Shown here piece after piece: positions 48,361 through 59,600 of a stretch of 64,000 bases of DNA. The position numbers and the translations under genes are program-made. The notes beneath the pieces were generated by a model. That model ran no database searches, was not told the origin of the DNA, and worked only from the letters and a program-made list of their open reading frames with translations. Every line of letters begins with the position of its first letter. Within the stretch, counting starts at the first letter, position 1. This DNA is from Pseudisothecium myosuroides (lineage: Eukaryota > Streptophyta > Bryopsida > Hypnales > Lembophyllaceae), in the NCBI GenBank assembly GCA_951799445.1, contig OX637297.1, positions 11,036,001 through 11,100,000 on the forward strand. The letters are read 5' to 3'.

Positions 48361-49212
48361 TATCTATTTTATTTATTTCTTGTTTTTCAATTATTTTCTA
48401 GTTTCGAATTTGTTTCTAGCTTTTCTAGCTTTGGAAATATTTAAATCTTTCTAAGTAAGTAAAATCTTTTTGCTCTATTGGACTTGTCATGTTTGTTAAG
48501 TTCTTGCTTTGTAAAATTTTGTTATATTTTTTATGTATTATAAAAAACTTTCTTATGGCATGGGCACCTAAAATGAGTTGTCATTGGTGGTCGATTAAAA
48601 AAGCCAACAAGTATATCTAAGTAAGATCTTTGTGTTGGGATACCCATTTTTTAAGTATTTGATCGCATTATCATGTATGCCAACTTGGGTTTACTAGCGA
48701 ACATGTATTGTGGTTGGAATGTCAAGGCTAAAGGTACAGTAGCTGCTATAGCCTTACTTGAAATCAACAAGCAACAAGGAATTATAGGTTTTGGACTTTC
48801 TGGTCACTTAATTATGAAGCGACGACATGTGAAAGAAGATATAGAAGGAGCTACATTGTTTTGTTTTAAAAATGTAGTATGAATGCTAGTAGGCAACTGG
48901 AAGACGATACAAATGCATCTGGTAGATGTTGAAGCTGAGTTTGTAGATGCCATGCAGCTCTCAACATGCCCGTTTTGGGTTTTGTATTTTTTTTCATGCT
49001 CTTAATCTCCTTCATTTTTAAAATATTGTCCTCATTTTTATGTGTTTAATATTTGTCTCTTCTAAAATTAATTTAGGAAAACTATGTTTCAAATTTTTTT
49101 TTAATGTTTAGTATCTTTGGCATCTTTAAAGAATGACTCTTTTTTAATAGTTTAAATGTTTTTTTGTCTTCTTCCCGTTTCAAGAGTTTGTTTTTAAGGA
49201 AAAAAATTAGGT

Positions 49213-49542
49213 CAAGGAAAAAGAATAGGGACGGCAATACGGGTCTTTACATCCATTCACATAAACGAAATGGAGAGGAAGCAAGTGCTTTGCAAGGAAG
49301 CGCTGAAATAAAAGTAGATGTGGTAGTATGCATCTTGATTTGGAAGTCCAAAAATAGAATAAAGAGTGGCATGTGTCCTTCACTGCCAATCCACGTGGAC
49401 AAAAATGGGGAGTGAAATGTCGATGTCCACCTCCAGCCAAGTACATGGAACGGACCTAGAAAACACACTTATTTTGGCATACTACCCCAATGAAAAAAAT
49501 ATGACCATTTAGAAGTCACCTTATTTTTGTGGACCTTTGTTG
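49213..49542 (+). repeat. Direct repeat copy 2 (~330 bp)
   Basis: It is homologous to 48030-48360 in the same orientation, about 1.18 kb away, at an estimated 80-85 percent identity. T-rich low-complexity DNA flanks both copies. Confidence 0.75.
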
Positions 49543-52489
49543 CGTCTTTTTTAATTTTTTAATTTTTCTTACCTATTTGAAATTTTTTAATTCTTTTTAT
49601 CTTTTATAGTATTGGTAATGATTTTTATTCTTTAAATAAATTTTTTTTTTTTAATTTTTTAATTTTTTTTTTATGTTTTTTAACTTTTAAATTTGTAAAA
49701 CATTATTATCATCTTCATTTATTATTCACTTTATTGTTTGAATTTTATCTTCTTAAGGTTTGAAGAATTTCTCTCGTATTTAAAGTTTTTAATTTTTTTA
49801 ATCTTCTTTGTTTTTTTAATTTTAATTTTAATTTTTTGTTTTGTTTTGTTTTTTTTCTTTCTAGAATATTTTTTGTTTGTCTATTTGTAAGAATTAAAAA
49901 ATAATTTTTATTATATTTTATGCGGTTGTGTCTGTAAGTTTTTGTTACTTCAATGTCTGTTAATTTTGAGTTTGTGCGTGTTTCTGTTTGTATGTATATG
50001 TTTGTGATTGTTTGTGTGTAATTTCTTTTTCAAACTTCCTTCTTACCTTTCTTATTTTTTTAATGTTTCTTTAATGTTTTAGAGTGTCCTTTATTTTTTC
50101 TAATCTTTATTAGCTTCTTTAAATTTAGAAATCCATTTTTTCCTTGATATTTTGTAAATCTTTATTTTCTTTTCCAAATTGTCAATATTTTTCAATATTC
50201 ATTCTCATCTAGTCTTTTGGTATCTTTTTAAAAAAAAATTGAAAATGGAAGCAAATTTCCATTGTAAAATCCTACATCCAAATAGGCAAAAAAAGGGTGA
50301 GAAATCTAAGTTGTAATAATCCTAATGTAGCTACTAAACCCTAGCACCACCACAAAACATTGACCCTAAACACAAATGCAGTTGTAAAATATAGGGGCAT
50401 GCATGGACACGCATTGGGCAAGGCACATGCATGGGAGGTATGAAGCATGGAGTGCCTCATCTCGGCCTCTATGCATCATGGACACCATTCCGGGTGTGAC
50501 CTACCAAAACACTGCAGCCGGAATATTGCCAATTCCCCCATGGATTTACAAGGAGGTAAAAAAACTAGCGTGTGGATGTCAATGGCCAGACATTCAAAGC
50601 CACCAGTACAAGAGAGCAATAGTCACTAGGTGGCATGAGGGGCTAATACGGGCCAGAAGGAGCTAGAATAATTAATAGCCACAAAAAATAGGGTGAGTTT
50701 TAGTGTGCACCAATAGGTTGGGTGGATGAATCCTTAAGATTAGTGTAATTTTAAGACTAAAGCATGTAGGATGAGTGTTCAAAAATAGCATCTATTTATA
50801 CTAAGTTGTGAAGCAAAATACAAAGGAATCCATTGCTTAGAAAACTAAGTAGTACACACTCTCCATTGGACTCTATAAAGTTTTTTTTTGCCAATCCAGT
50901 GAAAAGCATTTATAGGCAAGGTACAAAATTTCTTTTCTTCTAACTTCAAAGGTTATAATATCACAAACTAAGCAATCAAATGGGTTGAAATTTTTTATAC
51001 AATTTGTAGTCTAGATTAAATATGTATGGTTGAAAAATATTTTTCATTTTCAATCATGTTCAATGCACCAGAAAGTTATTATTTTAGATATTTTTTATGA
51101 AATATAGCCAAGAACTTTTGAAGTTCATTTCTTATTCATTTAGAATGACAAAAAGACACATATGCAGGTATTGTACTCACATTAAATTGTCATCTCATTA
51201 TACTAAGGTTTTTCTGCCACCCTTATACTTCTAAGTTGCAAAGTGAATTAATTGTTATTTTTCACTTCAAATTCATGTTAGAAATTTTTTGCCCCCATCT
51301 TGCAACCCAAAATTATACGGATGGGGCCAAAACCTCAATTTAGAGAGAAGAAAACTCAATATGATTGAAATGCATGCAATCATAGTGACTCAAAGCTCCA
51401 TAAGTAGGATTAAAAACTCAATATACGAAAAAGACAACTTGGAAGGAGACAATTCAATGTGACTAGTATCCATTACCCCAAAGGAAATTGCTCTAAAAAA
51501 AGTGTAAAAAATTTCAACTCCCTTAACCCCTAGAGTTCCATGACTATTTTCACCAAAAACAATAAAAAAACTACCATTTCTAGTACAAGTACCAAATTTT
51601 TGATTTTTTTTTTTTTGACACATATAATTGTAGGATCTTGTAATATGTTGACTTGTGAACAAGTAGTTGCAAAGTGAATTAAAATGCCAATTGTTAAGAA
51701 TTTAGTTATGTAATAAACAATTTACATACTATGATTTTATTTTTAGCAAAAAATATTGAAAATTGAGTAAGATAAAGGACTTCAAAGTTTATTTTAGAGT
51801 AGAGAACAAACAAAAACTCATAACTTTTGACTCATTGATGAAAATGGAATGATTCAAAGCTTTCCACATATATATAACTCTATAAAACCAATTTCAAATT
51901 TTTGTTTTTGAAAAAAGTGATTTTTACTAATCTACCCAGACTACCCATTTATGAAAAAAAGTAACATATTAGACCATAACTTTTGACTCATATTTCCAAA
52001 TGTTATGAAATCTAGCATTTATGAAAGATATTCCTCGTCTCCACCTTTTGTTAAAAATATATCAACTATATATACTTCACTCTTAAAATTCGTAACTGAT
52101 CCTCTAAAAGGTCAACTAATATGAAATGCCTTGAACTAGATTTGACTTCTTGAGTTTCTAGAAATATTTACTAAAAGAAGGTTTGAGGGATCTAACACCT
52201 CAAAAAAGGTGATTGTCTCCCCTCCCCTCTCATAAATTTTAAAAAAAATTCTCTTATAAGCATATAAAAATTCATTTTATGCAAACAAAAATTCATTGGA
52301 TTTGTCATAGACAATTCAAAACCCCATAGCATGTAGGGAAGTGTGCAGCCCCAGAAAATTCCAGAAAAGGAATTCAAGTTTTTAACACTTTATTTTTCCC
52401 CTTTTTGGCCACTCTTTCTACCAACCTTTTCAAAGTATCAAGTTAACACTTTTTTTTGAGATTTTTACAATAACTGACTAAGCAACCTC
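49543..52489. other. T/A-rich low-complexity stretch without a gene
   Basis: Long T-runs dominate 49550-50240. A short plus-strand frame at 50403-50666 (PGVTYQNTAAGILPIPPWIY) is compositionally unlike its surroundings but unrecognised. I find nothing else to support. Confidence 0.35.
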
Positions 52490-52499
52490 CTTTTTTCAT

Positions 52500-52926
52500 T
52501 GTGACTAGTGTAGCCCTATGTCGTTGCCACAACCAAAACGAAAATAAAAGTCAATTTTTAAACAAAAAATAACTAAAAAATCCATAACTTTTCAATCGTG
52601 GGTCCAAACACCATGAAACAAAGCCCACGCACCCCTCTTGGCCGAGGGCTTTCCAACGGTACCAAGAACATGATAATTTGACTCACGGTTCAAAAGATAC
52701 ATAATTTAGCATAATTTTAGATCCAAAAATAACTCAAAAATCCATAACTTTTGCACCGTAGGTCCAAACGCCACAAAACCAAGCCCGTGCACCCCTCCTC
52801 CCCAAGGGCTTTCCGACAATACCAAGCACACCTCTAGGGCACGGTCCGGGAGATCTCAACGTGACAAACAAACACACAAACAAAACAAAACAAAACAAAA
52901 CAAAACAAAACAAAACAAAACAAACA
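52500..52926 (+). mobile_element. SINE/LINE-tail-like repeat with (AAAAC)n tail
   Basis: Two tandem sub-copies share AAAAATCCATAACTTTT, GTGGGTCCAAACRCCA and CCCACGCACCCCTC...GGGCTTTCC. They end GGGAGATCTCAACGTGACAAAC and run into (AAAAC)n at 52881-52925. A single copy lies in an intron of the kinase gene (54893-55082, minus strand) with the same 3' junction and a shorter A/C-rich tail. The ending in a short A-rich tandem tail suggests retroposition. Confidence 0.6.
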
Positions 52927-53669
52927 GCCTATCTTAAGGTATAGATTATGTCTCGTTGTCACTCCAAAACAAATGATCAAATTTATTCATTTCAAATATA
53001 GTAATTTGAATCCAAGAATACAAATTGAAAGAGAGGCCAAATTATGTGCAACTTAAAGGATACTGTAACTTTATGATATAAAATTATTAGTAATAATATG
53101 GGCACAAGTAATCTAATCCAGCTAATCTTTATAAATAGTCAAATCTTGCAGAACCTTGGAGGGGTTAAGTTTCAATTAAATTTGGAGATTGCAATTGTAA
53201 ATCTAACTATTCAGGATTAATTTATAATTCAAAGTTTTGGACGTTAGTTTTACAAATGAATACCAAATTATTTTTCTAAGTTGTTTTTAATTCATCATTA
53301 CAGAACTTAAAATCAAGGCGATCACGGATAAATTTCAAACAGAACTTTTCACTTGACAACTGCAACAATTGGAACTTGGCATAACTTGAGAGCTGCCTTC
53401 ATTTGTGACAAGCGGTCATACAACCGAAGCCAGAATATTCTGGTGGCTCTATACGATGACAATCACCAAATCAGTAATATATAATAAAACATCCAGGAAT
53501 CAGCATCATAGTTGCCTTTATCTAAGACTCAGACCAGAAAAAGATCCAATAACGATCTCTGTAAACCTTTACTCACATCATACACGGAATCTTGCGATGT
53601 GGAGAGCTTCAGACTCAGCAACATCGTTCACCATAACTCATCTTTGGAACCCAGCGCGCCTTGCGGTGC

Positions 53670-56600
53670 TTAAAAATCGTGAGCAGCAGAACTTCTTGGA
53701 GTATTGGCTCCTCCAGGCTGTCCCATCGGTGGTCGCGTCAAAGGCTTCAGCTCTTGCATAATGTCGGAGAACGTAGGCCTCTGTCTTGGATCCCTGAAAG
53801 CTTTAACAAATCCGTAAGATATTTTCACGCTCCCAGACTAATTTCAGGAAATATGTACACAAAAATTAAATGCAGTTTTCTTAGCTGACGCGGGGTGATA
53901 TCTGAGATGCTCAAACGCAGTCGTTTTCCTACGTAACATAGCTTTAGGATAAGAAACATTTGGCTGGAAAAAAACAGAAAAGCACTGCGCAGATAATGCC
54001 TAAGTTTTTGTTGCTTAGTTAAATCCGACGGTGACGGAAGATTTCCGCGGGAGGATTCGATACGTACATTCGCCAGCACGCTTGAATAATATTAGCCACA
54101 GCTGGATCAATGTTCTCTGGTATCGGAAGCCTTCGGTGTTGGAATCCAACAGCTCCCACCACCTGCACAGCACAAGATAAGTCATTCCAAGGACACGTCA
54201 TCCAACTAATAAGCAACCACAAGACTTTTTAAATTATTAGATTGTGATAACTGAGCAACAGCATCTGTACTCAAGTTACAAGCGTCACTCAGGGGCTAAC
54301 CTGGATAGGGTTCATGCCAGCCCAAGGTTGCTGGAGGGTCGCAAGCTCCCAGAGAATGACTCCAAAACTATACACGTCCGATCTGCACCAGAGGAATTCA
54401 TTTAAAGGTAGAACAACCGCAACTCCAAATTGTGGTGATACCAACTAGATTGCTATCCTTTTCTACTTAGACGGTTCCATGTCTTCTATGAAAGTTCCAT
54501 GTCCAAGATATTGGCTGGTGAACAGGGAGACAAAAAGATTTCTGTTTCTGGGGAATGACTTTTTTCTTTGGGTGATTTCCAAGGTCTGTATTCAAGAGCT
54601 TAAAGTAAATAGAAAATGCACACTGCTTCAGAAAATTAAGATTCCAATTTAGTTCGCTTTGTCATAATATTGCTAATTATAACAACTAACCTCCAAAATA
54701 GCAGAAATTTTGTTACTATTAGGCAAAAAAATGCACCACAAAACTTATTTTCACAACAATTCAAAACCATCCTACAAATACAAATCTGTCATGCCAGTCT
54801 TAATCATAGACTTTGTGCCTTACGTGGAGGCAAAAGTGAACATTCATCCAAATGGAATCAATCCAATACGTGTTATATAATACCTTAACATAGACATAGT
54901 TTGTTTTATTTTGTTTGTTACGGTGAGATCTCCTGGACCCTCAGCGACGACAGGTGCACGGGCTTTGTTTCATGGCGTTTGGACCTACGGTTTGAAAGAT
55001 ATTGAATTTTGAAGTTTTTATGAATTAAAAAATTAGAAAATGACTTTTACTCCTATTTTGGCTGTGGCAACGGCACAGGGCACACTAACTTGGTACGTGT
55101 TCATGGCACAATATAACAAACTGACAAACAAAAGTGAGCAGATGAACAGCTATAGTAGTGTGTTGGACGAGACTTACTTTTCATCTGACAGTTCATTTCG
55201 AAGCACTTCAGGAGCCATCCACTCCGGCTGAACAAAAGTAAATCATCAGTAAACATGAGTTGTCTTATCTACAGCAGCCTAAACTGTCTAATCAACCTTC
55301 ATTGTGCTCAAATTGGACACACATCCATTTGCCTCATTTTAATTAGAAGAAAACCGTATATTCTAATAATTCACAAATAATAATTGAGGACGGTACCGTT
55401 CCAGCGCTCGACTTTGAGGTCAAAAATGTATTGTGCTTCAACCGGGAGAGTCCAAAATCACAGACCTGCAGAAACAATACAAAATAAAATATTGGTGGAA
55501 ACGATAGAAGAAACTGGCCACAGAAAAAGGTTACGAGGATGACAGCAAGCAAATGAGAAACTAAGGCTGAAAAGGAAATCCGAAGGACAGAAAGTCCATA
55601 TTTAAACAAAATGCTATTAAGCACGGACGTAATAGAAGCAACTCTCAGCAAACCGAACCTTCACAGTCCAGTTCTTGTCAACCAGTAAATTAGGAGACTT
55701 GAGGTCCCTATGTACTATTGGTGGTGAGGAGCGATGCAGATAATTCATTCCCTTGACCTGCAGCAAGGACACGAATACATAATCAATTGCCAAAATGACG
55801 ATTGCACGGCCTAACCTAACCACCAAAAGCTTGTTTTGATATCTTGCAAGATCGCATCCAATTCCTCTCCCTATAGAGAAAATATAACTGCACCATTCAA
55901 TACAATCTAGAATCTTCAGATAAGCAGCACAAAGTTCAGTTGTAAGAGTTTTCTGCTATTTGGGATCCATTGACCCAAATAGAATGAATTAGCCAACTCT
56001 GGCAGGAGAAATACCACGTCCAAAGCCATGCGAATACGTCGGCGCTCATCAAGCTCTCGATTAGGTCTATGGAGCAATCTGTACAGACTTCCTCTGCTCT
56101 CATGAAACCACATCAAATTAGCAACTCTTGCACTCTGAAATTACATTTGCAATCAAAAAACCACGTAGACCAGACAGTGCCAGTACACTTTTCGCTGATA
56201 ATCCGAAAGTGGCGTTCACAGTTCAGAAGTTCAGTTACCAAATCAGAAAAAATACAGTGACAAACCTTGGGCAAAATTCAGTGACAATCGATAGATTCGG
56301 AGGTACTGTAACTGCTCCCATGAAAAGAACCACATTCGGATGCCTCAAGCGCCTCATAATGGCCACCTGTACGGACAAAACGGCACCAGGTCAAGCACGA
56401 AGTGAAAGTAAAAGTCGCGTAATGTGCAGGTCATCTGCTAAAATCTCTGCTAAATTTAAATTAACTCACGAATACTCGCATAGAAAACAGTAACGAATTA
56501 AAATATCCAAGCTGGAATAAACACACCGATGTACAATGAGAAGAAAACATTGCAATATTTTAATAACACTGTAATTAGTAGCTTGTAATTTTAAAAAGCA

Positions 56601-59600
56601 CTGCCGACATACCTCTCTCCTGAACTCGTCTAATGCCTCCACCTTCAAGTCCTGATCCAGAAATACCTTGACGGCCACATCCTGCAATGACACCAACATC
56701 ACTTTCAAGAACTTCCACCATAATAATAAGCTATCAAATATGAAAAGAAATGATTTCTCTTCATCACATTTTTCCACTTCAGCATAAAATTTGGCAAAAT
56801 ATGAAACATACGATATATGTTTGTCAAGGAAGAATATGAGGTGAAAAGAGCAAGAAAATAATTTTGGAGTCTCAATACTAGAAAATATCGGTGACTCACC
56901 GAGCCTTGCCAATCGGCTCGATATACTTTCCCATAAGATCCTGCCACAGATTGAAATGTTCACCAAGTAAAAGAGAAAAAAAAGTCAGAAGGATAGATAA
57001 AAGGGCTCAAAAGAAAAATATATACCCCCTCACAAATTCAGAAGCTCCTAATGCAACTACAAATTTGCAAGTAAATTCTGATATCATTGCAATGCTCAAA
57101 CTTGCTGTGATTAAATCGCTTGATAACGCAGTCAGTAATTAAATGAAGGAAAATGGATGCACACCTTGTCCAATCCGTTCCCCAATTATAAGATCCTCCC
57201 ATAAGATCTCAAACTCTCTTGCGAATTCTACTGCATTTTCAACCAACTGCTCAGTTGTTAATCTACTTGAGTCCTCTTCCTGGCTACTTGGAGTTCCCCC
57301 CCTCCCCTCATTAGCACGCCCAGCGGGTTCACTATCCGACAGTCCAACAGTAACAACATCCGAACTCCTATTCCTCGGTACATCCTGATTGTAACTAGGT
57401 TGTGACCCCTGGAAATTCTCCATTGGTAAGCTGTTTTCCTTTTCCATTTCTCGTTCTTTAGCGATCTGTGCTACACTAGTCCGCTGATCAAACTGTAAGG
57501 GAGTGAAATCAAACGGCTGGGCAGCAATGTTCCCTCTTGGTGAAGGAATACCCCCCCTCCATGGGCCCATGTTCTGTGCACGAGGAGAACTAACAGAGAT
57601 CTTATCGACATCAGAATTCCCAGTCTTAACAGAAACTGCAGCAGCAGCGACAGTGCTGGCCGTAGTCACGGCCGACTCAGGAACATCTCCTGGTCGTGGG
57701 TCACTTCCTCCTTTAGGACCTACTTCCCCTCGAGCCCAGTGAACTACAGAAACACTACTGCCACCAAATGGACTGGGCCTCTCAAATTGCAAGGGTGATG
57801 CAATCACAGCAGGAGGAGCAGCTAGCCGCGAATCTGGAGGCATTATTTGACCAGGCTTGATAAGAAGATCCACCATCCACTCCCTGAAGAAAAATAATAG
57901 GAATCACGAATCATCTACTGAGCTTAAAAACACCGAATATATACCATCTGTCTTACTGTCCTAGTATGTAAAATACTTGAAAACAAACAAAACATTCCAC
58001 CGAAATAAACTTCTTATCGAGAGCAGGGAATAATCGCACCTGTCATCTCCACATTTGACAACCACCATTGCATCGTCTTCCTTCCCACAGTAAGAAGATC
58101 CACGAACGAGACGACATGGCAGTCCCACACTATCCGCCATCACCTGTATGCATAACAAGCATCTCAACATGAACTGTAAACAAGGAATTCTTGAGATATA
58201 CACAAATAAGAGAAGCGCTAAAATTTTACCTTGAACAGAAGAGCTCTGTGTCTACCCATGCCACATTTAAGAAGTCCAATTGGGAGGACTAGACTTCCAA
58301 GCAGCTGAGTCATTTTTGTGGTACTAACACGCCAAGTATCCGCTAACGCCTCGTCAGAGCCTGCAGGACCACCCATTTGAGCTGCCACCATCTGGGCCAA
58401 CTTGGTTGCTAAATCAAGGACTTCTTGAGAATCATACGCAAAACCCACTGCCTTATCCTCAAGCTCACGAAGATGTGGATCTCCGTTTCTATCTACAAGG
58501 ACCACTTCAAACTCTGCCTCAGCAGGATTAACACTCCGAAGTGATTCTAAAGGAGGCATGCGCCCAAGTTCGTTCAAATCTGTGCACATAGACCATACAT
58601 AGGGACTCATCCCCCAAACTTCATAAAAGCCATCCTCGATACGGTCTTCATAACCCAAGCAATTGCTCACCTGCAATGTGAAAAGATCCAAGTTTACCCT
58701 ATTAATTTGGACAATTTCAGCTTAACCACATACCGCTTAAGCATATACAATACCTAGGCAACCGACCACGGCTCTGTACAGGCCGTTCGTATGCTTCCCG
58801 CAGAAAAAACCAATAAGAAATAAAACACTCACCCAGTACCGATAAGCTGTAGACTCTACGCGGCTGACACCAGGCACCAATCGCATACTTCCCACTGGGC
58901 CCCTCTTGTTCGCAGACAAGTCTGGGTCATCAACAGCTGCAGCTTCAGCTGCAACTCGCAATGCCAGTGCTAACTGTAGCTGGAAATCCTCCTCAGCTTG
59001 CTGAAAATTAATTCCTCCCGCAGGCCCAGTCCATGCAGTCCACGCAGTACTCTCGGCCGAGCTTCCCTGTACGGAAGCGACGTTAGGGCTTCCTGATACA
59101 GAATTTGCTGCACTTCCACTGGATGTCCGAGAAAGCACCTGAGCCAGAACCAAAACATATTTCAACGCGGTCTGCAAATGACCCTAGTGAAACAACCGAC
59201 ACTCTAAGTACGACAACAGTCGGCCTCAGAGAAAGTTACTTGAATACCGAAAGAGTAACTTTGGACACTCAATGCGGTCAAAGCAAGACAACTCGAAAAT
59301 AGAACCGTCATTGAAGTCATTCCACATTAGATAGACTCATGCTTCTGACCAGAATGTTTCGGATAGTCACTACGCTTTCTCCATCCTAAATTTCTACATG
59401 TGCTCAAAAGGTCGCTGCAGGAATATATGCTGGTAATCTTCGCACAAAACGGTTTTCAATGCAAGTTGCGCCAGTCCCACTGCCATAAAATTATTAGTAT
59501 GAATAGAAGGTACGACTTTATGATTCCGTACCATTCAAGTTATCTTCATAGTCTGTAGTAACAATGGTGCCAGCCCTTTCATTTCGTTTCACGCAATGAA

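Noticed and set aside
52881..52925. CRISPR-like or regulatory repeat
   Set aside because: It is a simple (AAAAC)n microsatellite at a repeat tail; there are no unique spacers and the genome is eukaryotic.
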